Shown: positions 25,875-34,191 of the stretch, in pieces
How positions within the stretch are numbered: position 1 is the first letter of the stretch
Layout of the letters: every line of letters begins with the position of its first letter
Source of the DNA: Paraburkholderia sp. BCC1885
GTDB lineage: Bacteria > Pseudomonadota > Gammaproteobacteria > Burkholderiales > Burkholderiaceae
NCBI RefSeq assembly: GCF_900996235.1
Contig: NZ_CAAJGM010000230.1
Span: 62,001 to 126,000, forward strand
Length of the DNA stretch: 64,000 bases
Reading direction: 5' to 3'
The notes under the pieces: model-generated
What the model saw: the letters and a program-made list of their open reading frames with translations, nothing else
Database searches by the model: none
Told to the model about the DNA's origin: nothing
Translations under genes and position numbers: made by a program

Positions 25875-27785
25875 ATGGTAAAAAAAGTCTCCAGTTGGTC
25901 TCGGGCCACCAAGAGGTCGCTGATCATTGCAGCAGATTGTCTGTTGCTGCCGTTTTCGCTTTGGGCGGCAATCGGACTGCGTCTGAACAGCTGGCAAGCG
26001 GGCAACGCCTACAATTGGTGGATCTTTTTCCTGCCATCGATCATCGCGATTCCCATTTTTGTTCGGATGGGTCTCTACCGAGCGGTTATTCGCTTCCTCG
26101 GGGATAAGGCCGCGCTGACTATCCTGCTGGCAGTCACGATCTCAGTGTTGTTGTTTGCGGGCGCTTATGACTTTCTGGGGTTGCCCAATATTCCACGCGG
26201 CGCGTTGGCCATCTACTGGGTACTAGCGGTATTCAACATCGGCGTGAGTCGCTTCCTAGCTCGTATCGTGCTGCGTCAACTGGAGTCTAGCGCGGGCCGC
26301 CGGGTGGCGATCTACGGCGCAGGTAGCGCGGGGCGGCAGTTAGCGATCGCCTTGCGGATAAGCCGCGAATATATGCCCGTGGCTTTCGTGGACGACGACG
26401 CTGGCCAGCGAGGTCTCTCGATTGATGGCCTCACTGTGTACTCTAGCGATCAATTGGAATCGCTCATACGGAAGCTTGACATTCACGAGATTCTGCTTGC
26501 CATACCTTCTGCCCCGCGCAATCGTCGTATTGAGATCATCAATCAACTGGTACCGATGCACGTGCGGGTTCAGGTGGTACCGGGATTCGCCGACCTGCTG
26601 GGCGGCGAGGTCAAGATGAGCGACGTACGGGAAGTTGAGATTGACGAATTGCTGGGACGCGACGCGGTCCCGCCGGACGAAAGGCTGCTCTCGGCGAACA
26701 TCCGCGGGCGGGCCGTCATGGTAACCGGGGCAGGGGGATCCATCGGGAGTGAACTTTGCAGGCAAATCTTAGCGAACAAACCATCGATTCTGGTCCTGTA
26801 CGAGCAGTCGGAGTTTGCGCTCTACAAGATCGAGCACGAGTTGAGACTCGTCGCGCAGAATCAAAAGTTCGAGATCGACATCCTTCCCGTGTTGGGCTCT
26901 GTGCAGAACATGGGTCGGCTTGACGGTGTCATGAGCCGCTATGCGATTCAGACGGTCTATCATGCCGCGGCATATAAGCATGTGCCGCTGGTCGAATGCA
27001 ATATGATTGAGGGGATTCAGAACAATACCTTCGGCACGCGTGCGGCCGCGCTTGCTGCTATCGCGGCCGGTGTCGAGACGTTCGTCCTGATTTCCACCGA
27101 TAAGGCGGTTCGACCCACCAACGTCATGGGTGCCAGCAAGCGCATGGCCGAACTCGTTTTACAAGCGTTTGCCAGCGATCCAGCCGTTGCGACTCGATTC
27201 AGCATTGTCCGGTTTGGCAACGTACTGGGATCGTCGGGCTCCGTGGTCCCGCTTTTTCGCCAGCAGATTGCGCGGGGTGGCCCGGTTACGGTCACGCATC
27301 CCGAGATCATCCGCTACTTCATGACCATTCCCGAAGCGTCCCAGTTGGTTATCCAGGCGGGAGCGTTGGGCGGAAATGGCGAGGTGTTTGTGCTCGATAT
27401 GGGTGAACCCGTCAAGATTCTCGATTTGGCTCGCCGCATGATCAATCTGAGCGGCTATTCAGTAAAGGATTCTAACAACCCGCACGGCGACATCGAGATC
27501 GGGTTTAGCGGCCTGCGCCCCGGCGAAAAGCTATATGAAGAGTTGTTGATTGGGGGAGACGTGACAGGCACTTCCCATCCTCGCATTATGAAGGCGCATG
27601 AAAGTCATCTGGCTCGGGTACACATGGAGGAACTCGTCGAGACGTTGGCTGCAGCCTGTTCAGATAACAATCTGGAGAGGATTCGCGGCATCCTGTTCGA
27701 GTACGTAGCGGGTTATAAGCCCGAGAGGGGTATTGTCGATCACCTCCACGAGCCGAAACTTGTGCCACCCGCTCAAGCGGAGTGA
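25875..27785 (+). CDS. Membrane UDP-GlcNAc 4,6-dehydratase, WbpM/CapD family
   Basis: A 636-residue protein with about four N-terminal transmembrane helices (ADCLLLPFSLWAAIGL, WIFFLPSIIAIPIFV, LTILLAVTISVLLFAGAY and one more). A CoA-binding-like Rossmann domain (VAIYGAGSAGRQLAIALR, near 150) and the catalytic SDR domain (VMVTGAGGSIGSELCRQIL, near 280) follow. The active site uses the large-enzyme variant: ISTDKAVRPTNVMGASKR, with Met in place of the usual SDR Tyr. It makes the 4-keto-6-deoxy precursor for QuiNAc or FucNAc. It closes the co-oriented O-antigen operon; an IS remnant begins about 30 bases beyond its stop. Confidence 0.93.
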   Translation: MVKKVSSWSRATKRSLIIAADCLLLPFSLWAAIGLRLNSWQAGNAYNWWIFFLPSIIAIPIFVRMGLYRAVIRFLGDKAALTILLAVTISVLLFAGAYDFLGLPNIPRGALAIYWVLAVFNIGVSRFLARIVLRQLESSAGRRVAIYGAGSAGRQLAIALRISREYMPVAFVDDDAGQRGLSIDGLTVYSSDQLESLIRKLDIHEILLAIPSAPRNRRIEIINQLVPMHVRVQVVPGFADLLGGEVKMSDVREVEIDELLGRDAVPPDERLLSANIRGRAVMVTGAGGSIGSELCRQILANKPSILVLYEQSEFALYKIEHELRLVAQNQKFEIDILPVLGSVQNMGRLDGVMSRYAIQTVYHAAAYKHVPLVECNMIEGIQNNTFGTRAAALAAIAAGVETFVLISTDKAVRPTNVMGASKRMAELVLQAFASDPAVATRFSIVRFGNVLGSSGSVVPLFRQQIARGGPVTVTHPEIIRYFMTIPEASQLVIQAGALGGNGEVFVLDMGEPVKILDLARRMINLSGYSVKDSNNPHGDIEIGFSGLRPGEKLYEELLIGGDVTGTSHPRIMKAHESHLARVHMEELVETLAAACSDNNLERIRGILFEYVAGYKPERGIVDHLHEPKLVPPAQAE

Positions 27786-27816
27786 GCCACTGCAAGTCAT
27801 TGTCAATGCTAGATTT

Positions 27817-28401
27817 TGAACCGCTCCAGGTTTTCCGGAGACTCCAAACCCTGGAATGGAGTCATGGAAAACGTCAAGAAGAAATCACCGAGGTATTCGC
27901 CCGAAGTTCGTGAACGGGCAGTCTGGATGGTCCACGAGCACCGCGGCGAACATGAATCGCAATGGAAAGTGATTGCGTCGATTGCTGCCAAGATGGGCTG
28001 CTCAGGCGAGACGCTGCGCGACTGGGTGCGTCAGGACGAACGCAATCGAGGCCTGCGGGTCGACAACAGCAGCGTGGATCAGCAACGCCTGAAAGAGCTG
28101 GAACGGGAGAACTGTGAGCCGCGCTAGGTCAATGAGATCCTGCGCAAGGCATCGGCGTATTTCGCACAGGCGGAGCTCAACCGCCGACCGAAGTGATGAT
28201 CCCGTTCATTGATGATCACCGGCAGGTCTACGGGGTCGAGCCGATCTGCAGGGTGCTGCCGATCGCACCGTCGACGTATTACCAGCATGTGGCCCGACGC
28301 GTCGATCCAGCACGCCTGTCGGCGCGGGCGCAGCGTGACGCAATGCTGTGCGGGGAAATCCGGCGCGTGTGGGAGGAGAACTTCCAGGTGTACGGGGCAT
28401 G
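27817..28401 (+). mobile_element. IS3-family insertion sequence remnant (right part lost)
   Basis: The left end TGAACCGCTCCAGG with the following GGTTTTCCGGAGACT resembles the terminal repeats of IS3-family elements common in Burkholderia. Inside are an OrfA with a premature stop and an OrfB cut off after about 68 codons. No right terminal repeat is seen, so the element was truncated by recombination close to 28400, where unrelated sequence begins. Confidence 0.75.
27864..28196 (+). pseudogene. IS3-family transposase OrfA with internal stop
   Basis: The product starts MENVKKKSPRYSPEVRERAV and has the helix-turn-helix region IASIAAKMGCSGETLRDWVRQ of IS3-family OrfA, which binds the terminal repeats. 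After ENCEPR a TAG at 28125 interrupts it. The same frame then continues with NEILRKASAYFAQAEL, the expected leucine-zipper end, to a TGA at 28194. The TAG sits where related proteins have Arg, so this is a nonsense change and not a frameshift. Confidence 0.8.
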
Positions 28402-28402
28402 A
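28196..28402 (+). pseudogene. IS3-family transposase OrfB, truncated
   Basis: Only the first 68 residues of the DDE transposase remain: MIPFIDDHRQVYGVEPICRV, then APSTYYQHVARR and a region ending NFQVYGA. In intact elements this continues as VYGxRKVW into the catalytic core; all three DDE residues are missing here. It starts at the end of OrfA (ATG overlapping TGA), as usual in the family. Confidence 0.8.
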
Positions 28403-28492
28403 CCTTGGCAACGCAGACTTCGTCGTGGCAAGGATTGTTTCGTTGCTGCGCTATACTGGTCGGCCCTTGAGCCGCCCATTTTTTAAAATAAA

Positions 28493-29659
28493 ATGCGTTC
28501 GCATGTTCCAACCAACCCCGAGCTACAAGCCCTTCGCGCCATTGCGGTCATTTTGGTAGTCGTACATCACCTGCACTTCCTCTTTATATGGGACCCTGAT
28601 CGGTGGGTGACATTTGGATCAGGGATGTGGGTTGGCGTAGACCTGTTTTTTGTCATCTCGGGCTACGTCATCGCGCGCGGTTTATTGCCGCGAATTAGTA
28701 GTCGGCAGGGCGAGGAGTTCTGGCGTCCGGTTGTTGCCTTTTGGATTGGGCGTTTCTATCGCATTGCACCATCAGCATGGCTGTGGATTCTGCTACCGTT
28801 CGTGGCTGGCCTCGCTTTTAGGCACGTCGATGCCGCCCATTTAACGGGGAAGAATTTATCCGATGTGGCGGCCGTATTATTCCACGTAAAAAACATACAA
28901 GATTTCGAATGCTCACAGCGCGGCGGAATCTGCGGTGACTTTCATATCTACTGGAGCCTGTCGCTTGAAGAGCAATTTTATCTGATCCTTCCGCTTCTTG
29001 TGCTGGTAAGCCGGAAGCGTCTTGTGCCGGTGATCGGAGTCCTGATCATCGTACAGTTTTTCCTGTGGCGGCCTCAATGGGGCACTTTGCCGGCGTTCCT
29101 GAGAACCGATGCATTGCTCTTCGGAGTGCTGATCGCACTGTTTGAGAGATCTACTGTCTACCAACTGATCGAGCCTCGTTTCGCAAAATCGCGTTTGCAT
29201 TATTTGATTTCGGCCGCACTGCTATTTTGTGCAGTTGCGTTTGCGCGTTACGAGATCACTTGGTTTTATACGGGCATGGTCGCCATAGTCGGCGCCGTCA
29301 TTGTCTGGATCTGCTCTTACGATTGTGGGTACTTCCTCGCACCGTCCCCAGTGCGCAGCGCGCTCGAGTGGATAGGTGCGCGTTCATTTGCGATCTATCT
29401 CATTCACATGCCTGCTTATTGGATCACCTGTGAGATCTGGGAAAGGTTAGCTCATGGATTGCCCGTCTCCTCCACTTTCACGCTTCGATTTTCTATGACC
29501 GCGCTTGTGCTGATCTTCATCTTGGCCGAGATGAGCTTTCGCTTCGTCGAAGAACCATTACGAAAGAGAGGGAAGCGCGTGGCCGCGTCCTTTGCAAATA
29601 TGGAACTGCCGCCGAAATCGGGGACTCGAATTACCGAGACGGCAGTAGGTAATCGTTAA
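28493..29659 (+). CDS. OafA-like acyltransferase 3 family protein
   Basis: A 388-residue integral membrane protein with about ten hydrophobic helices. The N-terminus PELQALRAIAVILVVVHHLHF carries the conserved Arg and the His pair of acyltransferase 3, and WVGVDLFFVISGYVIARGLL is the second signature. RFYRIAPSAWLW and SLSLEEQFYLILPLLV follow. Such proteins O-acetylate O-antigen, Nod factor or peptidoglycan. It lacks the C-terminal SGNH domain of the fused subfamily. There is no clear ribosome-binding site (TTTTAAAATAAA before ATG), and the surrounding DNA is richer in A+T than the backbone, which suggests transfer. Confidence 0.88.
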   Translation: MRSHVPTNPELQALRAIAVILVVVHHLHFLFIWDPDRWVTFGSGMWVGVDLFFVISGYVIARGLLPRISSRQGEEFWRPVVAFWIGRFYRIAPSAWLWILLPFVAGLAFRHVDAAHLTGKNLSDVAAVLFHVKNIQDFECSQRGGICGDFHIYWSLSLEEQFYLILPLLVLVSRKRLVPVIGVLIIVQFFLWRPQWGTLPAFLRTDALLFGVLIALFERSTVYQLIEPRFAKSRLHYLISAALLFCAVAFARYEITWFYTGMVAIVGAVIVWICSYDCGYFLAPSPVRSALEWIGARSFAIYLIHMPAYWITCEIWERLAHGLPVSSTFTLRFSMTALVLIFILAEMSFRFVEEPLRKRGKRVAASFANMELPPKSGTRITETAVGNR

Positions 29660-29918
29660 GAAGCACTGACGAAATGGTCGGCTATGCCTGTTTTCCAAAC
29701 GCCAGGACCATCGGTGCTTTGCTTGCTTTAGTGCTGATGGGGGTGTTGCTTCGCCGACCAAAATGCAAAATCCCCGGAGCAGGCGGCTTCGGCTTGCGCG
29801 ACACTATGCCGAAGATCATCGGGTCTGTGCTGAGGCCATCCGCCCCATTGCTTCGACCTGCGCTGGTAACATGCCCGGCTGGTTCCGCCAGAAGGAGCGG
29901 TATTTTGGGCAGACGAAA

Positions 29919-31490
29919 ATGAAACCGATAGCAAAAGCACTGTCTTGGAGCGAAATCGAAAGCAGCCACCGACTGATGACGCTCATCGTTCTCGTGTTGG
30001 GTCTGTTCAGCTTTTTCTGGGGAGAAAGGATAACCGCTGGAGATGGTTTAGGCTGGGATGGTAGCCAATATGCCGATATGGTCCGCAAGCTCGAGGCAAT
30101 TATAGGCACAAGACAACTCGGTAGCTACTATGCACAGCGAATCCTGCCGTCGGCCATCGTGCACGGTATGCTAAGTCTGGCCGGTGCGGCTTACAGCAAT
30201 CTGGACATTATTCGCGCCTTCGAGATATACAACCTGACGCTTCTTGTAGTCGCTTGCGGCGTGTGGAAGCGCATCGCGAACGTGGTGTCGCTTAGTCTTG
30301 CGGGGCGCTGGGTTGGATTCAGCGGTGTTTTTCTCAACTATGAGTGTTCCAAGCAGGCATTCTTCTATCCTGTTCTCACGGATGTCACTGCGCTTTTCAC
30401 CGCTATGATGCTGTTGATGTCTTACTTGGAGAGGAGATCTATTGGAGTGTTTGTCACTACCGTTGTTGGTGCTTTCGCGTGGCCCGTGGTGAGTGTTTGC
30501 GGCGCGTTGCTGCTGATTTTTCTTCAGTCAGGATTCCCGCAGGAAGTCGTATTGCCGGCATGGATGCGCGCGAAGCGATTGAACGTGCTCGCGCGCATAG
30601 TAAAATTTGGCGGAGGCGCGGTGCTAGCACTATCGATTCTTGGATATCTAGCGCTCATACAGAATGCCGCGTCAACCGAACACGAATGCAAAATTCCTAA
30701 GATATTGGCGGCGGTGATGGTCCCGAGTGTGGTTCCATGCACACTGGAACGATTGCTTACCGGCTTGCCATCCCTTACGGCTCTGGTGTTCGCATTGGCA
30801 CTCTTAATCGGATCGCGGGCGTTCTTCCCCGCGATCATCCTCAACCTCCGCAAGGCACCCCTGCATTTGATCGTGATGGCGATTGCTGCAATTGTTGTGC
30901 CGTCAGTAGTTGTTAAGGCGATCTCTAACCCTTTCATTTCCAACCCTAGTAACGTGCAATATTTGATTGAATTTATATTGCTACCTCCCAGTGGCAAAGT
31001 TTTGTTGCCCTTCGTTACGCTGTCGGCGTTTTGGGGACCTCTCGTATTGCTCCTTTGCCTCTTTTGGAAGGAGTGCTGCGTTGAGGCAAGACGACTGGGG
31101 CCCGGTGTCGTCGCCGTTCTTGGCGCGTCAATACCATTGGGCATCGCATGCGAACCACGCTTTATTACGGTTGCGTGGCCTTTCTTCGTTTTGGTGCTTG
31201 TGCTTGCTCTCGAACGCTCGAAAGCAACAACGGCGCTCAAATGCGCGCTGGCCGTGTTGACCATCGTCTTCGGCCAGTTCTGGCTGCAGATTAATATCAT
31301 GCAATGGCTGCCGCCAGACTACGGGGGTATTCTGACATTTCCGAAGCAGCTCTATTTCATGCACTATGGGCTGTGGATGAGCTGGATGTCTTATCTTTTA
31401 CAGTTACCAGTCGTGGTCCTCAGTGCTATATGGCTTCGTCGAACCCTTAGCAAATTCAATGCCGCACACGAAGAATCGCCACGCACATGA
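29919..31490 (+). CDS. Large polytopic membrane protein, possible GT-C type glycosyltransferase
   Basis: A 523-residue protein with about 11-12 predicted helices and no family I can name with certainty. After the first helix (LIVLVLGLFSFFWGE) comes a first periplasmic loop with GLGWDGSQYADMVRKL; an Asp in this loop is what GT-C transferases use. Conserved-looking QRILPSAIVHGML follows. Its stop overlaps the gtrB-like start (ATGA), and gtrA-like and a methyltransferase gene follow. It therefore occupies the place of the serotype-specific glucosyltransferase (Gtr type) of O-antigen conversion cassettes. ATG 29919 gives a sensible start; in-frame ATGs at 29871 and 29763 are possible. A decayed copy lies at 39.2-39.8 kb. 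Confidence 0.6.
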   Translation: MKPIAKALSWSEIESSHRLMTLIVLVLGLFSFFWGERITAGDGLGWDGSQYADMVRKLEAIIGTRQLGSYYAQRILPSAIVHGMLSLAGAAYSNLDIIRAFEIYNLTLLVVACGVWKRIANVVSLSLAGRWVGFSGVFLNYECSKQAFFYPVLTDVTALFTAMMLLMSYLERRSIGVFVTTVVGAFAWPVVSVCGALLLIFLQSGFPQEVVLPAWMRAKRLNVLARIVKFGGGAVLALSILGYLALIQNAASTEHECKIPKILAAVMVPSVVPCTLERLLTGLPSLTALVFALALLIGSRAFFPAIILNLRKAPLHLIVMAIAAIVVPSVVVKAISNPFISNPSNVQYLIEFILLPPSGKVLLPFVTLSAFWGPLVLLLCLFWKECCVEARRLGPGVVAVLGASIPLGIACEPRFITVAWPFFVLVLVLALERSKATTALKCALAVLTIVFGQFWLQINIMQWLPPDYGGILTFPKQLYFMHYGLWMSWMSYLLQLPVVVLSAIWLRRTLSKFNAAHEESPRT

Positions 31491-32449
31491 CACACGTACA
31501 CATTTCCGTAGTTGTCCCAGTCTATAAGGCCGAAAACAGTCTCGATGAGCTTTATCGACGGCTAAAAATCGCTCTGGAGCCAGTTTCGACAGATTTCGAG
31601 GTCATTTTGGTTGAAGACTGCGGCGGTGACGGCTCTTGGGCGGTCATCGAGCGACTGGCGAATGCGGATCCGCGAGTACGAGGCATTCAGTTCAGTCGCA
31701 ACTTCGGGCAGCACTATGGAATCACGGCCGGTCTCGACTACTGCCGGGGCGATTGGGTCGTCATCATGGACTGCGATTTGCAGGATCGACCGGAAGAAAT
31801 ACCCCGTCTGTACGCGCGAGCGCAAGAAGGATTTGATGTCGTACGCGCGGGGCGTGGAGTGCGCAGCGACTCGTGGTTGAAGCGGGCGACCTCTTGGTTG
31901 TTCTATAAATTATTTAGCTATCTGGCAGATATCGAATACGATGGCGACAGTGGAAATTTCTGCATCCTGTCGCGCAAGGTGGTCCGGAACTTCCAAGGCA
32001 TGCGGGAACAACTTCGCTTTTTTGGCGGACTGGTGCAGTGGATGGGTTTTAAAGCCTCGACTGTCAATGTGTCGCACGACGAACGTTTTGAAGGAAAATC
32101 GACCTACACCTTCAGAAAGCTGTGGAATCTCGCCACGGAGACAATTGTCGCCTACTCCGACAAGCCCCTACGACTCGCCGTACGGTTGGGTTTTTTGATG
32201 GCGTCCATCTCGTTTTGTTATGGAACATACACATTGATACATTCAATTTTATATCGATCGCCAATTGCCGGATGGAGCAGCCTCATCATCTCTTTATATT
32301 TTATTGGCGGAATTATTATCTCGATCCTTGGAATCACGGGCATCTATCTCGGAAAGACCTTTGACGAAGCGAAGAAGCGGCCGTTATATATCGTGGACCG
32401 GCTAACTTTTGATGAAGATGAAAAGCGGAAAAATTATCTCGTTCACTGA
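31487..32449 (+). CDS. gtrB: GtrB-like bactoprenol glycosyltransferase
   Basis: A 320-residue GT2 of the DPM1/GtrB type. The N-terminal catalytic domain has SVVVPVYKAENSLDELYRRL, a DCGGDGSW acidic motif, and MDCDLQDRPEEIPRLY (about residues 90-105) as the metal site. Two C-terminal helices (LGFLMASISFCYGTYTLI; LIISLYFIGGIIISILGITGIYLG) anchor it, followed by the typical KTFDEAKKRPLYIVD tail. GtrB loads a sugar, often glucose, onto undecaprenyl phosphate for later O-antigen decoration. Overlaps the upstream membrane protein by four bases. Confidence 0.92.
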   Translation: MTHVHISVVVPVYKAENSLDELYRRLKIALEPVSTDFEVILVEDCGGDGSWAVIERLANADPRVRGIQFSRNFGQHYGITAGLDYCRGDWVVIMDCDLQDRPEEIPRLYARAQEGFDVVRAGRGVRSDSWLKRATSWLFYKLFSYLADIEYDGDSGNFCILSRKVVRNFQGMREQLRFFGGLVQWMGFKASTVNVSHDERFEGKSTYTFRKLWNLATETIVAYSDKPLRLAVRLGFLMASISFCYGTYTLIHSILYRSPIAGWSSLIISLYFIGGIIISILGITGIYLGKTFDEAKKRPLYIVDRLTFDEDEKRKNYLVH

Positions 32450-32475
32450 CCGAAAGTATTTGCGAAAGGAATTTT

Positions 32476-32910
32476 GTGGAACGTCTTTCCTTGCCTCATC
32501 GCGTAGTGCGCCTACCGATCCAGCAGTTGGTAAGATACTGCGTAATAGGTGTGGGCTGCAACCTGGCGATCTATCTTCTTTATCTGCTCGTCACTTACCT
32601 TGGCACCACACCACGAAAAGCAATGACGATGTCATACCTGACCGGTGCCTGTGTAGGATTCGTGGCAAATCGAAAATGGACGTTTTCCTATCGTGGCTCA
32701 CTGGCTACGACGATAGGCCGATATGCGATTGCACATTTAATGGGGTATCTAATTAATTTTTCCATGCTGAGTTTTTTCACCAGCTGCCTAGGCTTGCCGC
32801 ATCAGTTTGTCCAGGCCGCCGCAATCGCCGTAGTGGCTGGATTTTTGTTCTTAACGTTTAAGTATTTTGTATTTCCCGCAGATAAGAGTGACACGAGAGG
32901 CTTGACGTGA
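32476..32910 (+). CDS. gtrA: GtrA-family membrane protein (putative Und-P-sugar flippase)
   Basis: A 144-residue GtrA-family protein with four predicted helices (QLVRYCVIGVGCNLAIYLLYLLV; AMTMSYLTGACVGFVANRKWTF; HLMGYLINFSMLSFF; AAIAVVAGFLFLTFKYFVF). The FVANRKWTF motif after the second helix and the ending FLTFKYFVF are characteristic. GtrA is thought to flip undecaprenyl-phosphate-linked sugar to the periplasm. The start is a GTG at 32476 with AAGGA nine bases upstream. The stop overlaps the methyltransferase GTG start. Confidence 0.88.
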   Translation: MERLSLPHRVVRLPIQQLVRYCVIGVGCNLAIYLLYLLVTYLGTTPRKAMTMSYLTGACVGFVANRKWTFSYRGSLATTIGRYAIAHLMGYLINFSMLSFFTSCLGLPHQFVQAAAIAVVAGFLFLTFKYFVFPADKSDTRGLT

Positions 32911-33803
32911 AGAAATGCCTCGCTTGCGGTGCGATCTATCCATCGCTAAATGAAAATTGCCCAACTTGTTCGGCGACGCTTGAAATCCACGATGGCTTTC
33001 CGTCTCATGCGCCTGCGTCGAGCGAGGTGGCCGATGGGTTCAAGCCCTCATATTTTGCTGAACTGGCCCCTCTGGAAGCCAGGAACTTTTGGTTCCGTGT
33101 TCGTAATCGCCTGATCGTCTGGGCGCTCGGGAAATACTGCGGTGGGTTCCAGTCCCTGTTGGAGATCGGTTGCGGCACGGGGTATGTCCTGTCTGGTATC
33201 GCGAATGCTTACCCCGGTGCGCGGCTTTATGGAAGCGAAATTTTTCCAGCCGGGCTGAAATTTGCCGCAGCCAGACAGCCATCGATTGGGTTCATGCAAA
33301 TGGACGCCAGGGCAATTCCGTATTTTGAAGAATTTGAAGTTATCGGCGCGTTTGACGTGCTCGAACACATCGAAGAGGACACCAAGGTGTTGGCGGAAAT
33401 GCACCAGGCATTGAAGCCCAATGGTCTACTGTTGCTGACAGTGCCGCAACACCCGTGGCTGTGGAGTTCTGTCGACGACTATGCCTGCCATGTGCAACGA
33501 TACGAGGCTCGACCACTTCATATGAAGGTCGAAGCCGCCGGCTTCGATATCTTGCGCAGCACCTCCTTTGTATCGAGTTTACTGCCGCTGATGTTTGTAT
33601 CCCGGCTGCTGAAGAGATCTCCGAGCAACGCCACTGATCGCGTGGACGCGGTGGCAGAACTCAACATCTCCCCTTGGCTTAATTCCCTGTTCGAGAAGAT
33701 ATTGGGCGTCGATCTCGCGTTGATTCGCAATGGCATTGACTTGCCCCTCGGGGGCTCACGACTCATCGTCGCGAAGAAGACGATACAGAAGCCTTTGGGA
33801 TAG
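32907..33803 (+). CDS. Class I SAM-dependent methyltransferase with N-terminal zinc ribbon
   Basis: A 298-residue protein. The first 25 residues form a possible zinc ribbon (CLAC at residues 4-7, CPTC at 18-21). The Rossmann methyltransferase domain starts near residue 75 with motif I LLEIGCGTGYVLSGIA; VIGAFDVLEHIEED is motif II and LKPNGLLLLTVPQHPWLWS motif III. This UbiG/PglF-like arrangement is common in O-antigen and EPS loci, but the substrate is unknown. Translation from GTG 32907 is coupled to gtrA. It probably methylates the side-branch sugar or the O-antigen end. Confidence 0.82.
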   Translation: MKKCLACGAIYPSLNENCPTCSATLEIHDGFPSHAPASSEVADGFKPSYFAELAPLEARNFWFRVRNRLIVWALGKYCGGFQSLLEIGCGTGYVLSGIANAYPGARLYGSEIFPAGLKFAAARQPSIGFMQMDARAIPYFEEFEVIGAFDVLEHIEEDTKVLAEMHQALKPNGLLLLTVPQHPWLWSSVDDYACHVQRYEARPLHMKVEAAGFDILRSTSFVSSLLPLMFVSRLLKRSPSNATDRVDAVAELNISPWLNSLFEKILGVDLALIRNGIDLPLGGSRLIVAKKTIQKPLG

Positions 33804-34165
33804 GCAGAACTGATTATTCGACTATCGGCGTAGTACCGAAACTTGGAAGGCGGCAGCGTATCAGTTAATGTGTTAGTTGGCTGCGCCACGACTGAGTCAG
33901 GGGCCGTTCGTCTAGCCGCGATAACGAGCGAAAACGGAAGCTAGGTGTGCGGAGTCGCGCGCTTACGTAAAACCCGCGTCGCGCAGTAGGTTGCGCCGCT
34001 CGCCGGGCGTGATATCACTTGTGCAACCCCCCTTGGTCACAGCTGATTGCCTATGTCCGAGAGAGCTAACTGAAGGTTCAGAGAAGACACTGGAGGTCGA
34101 CGAGTAGACGAAACCGGAGTTGCATTCCCGGCGGCCCTGTATTCAACAACATACCTACGAGATAT
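33804..34165. other. Gene-free segment between methyltransferase and IS66 element
   Basis: 362 bases without a plausible complete gene. On the minus strand a stop-free frame of about 60 codons (33963-34142) ends in SDITPGERRNLLRDAGFT. It has no ATG, and its composition is protein-like only at that C-terminal end, so it may be the tail of a lost gene or simple chance. No terminator with a T-run was found after the methyltransferase gene. The right edge is the 8-bp target duplicate of the IS66 element. Confidence 0.4.
34158..34165. repeat. Left target-site duplicate of IS66 element
   Basis: The octamer CGAGATAT directly precedes the left terminal repeat and is repeated exactly at the right end. 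Eight bases is the length that IS66-family elements duplicate. Confidence 0.93.
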
Positions 34166-34191
34166 GTAAGCGGCTGCCTTGACGAGGTACG

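Noticed and set aside
29674..29918. Short open frame (about 82 codons) before the 523-residue membrane protein
   Set aside because: No family similarity, mixed composition and overlap with the downstream gene in a different frame. It is more likely spacer or gene debris.
33849..33859. GGCGGCAGCGT, one base from the ops element GGCGGTAGCGT of JUMPstart leaders
   Set aside because: A single-mismatch 11-mer is expected by chance in GC-rich DNA. It lies after the methyltransferase gene with no operon following on that strand and no rest of the JUMPstart sequence.
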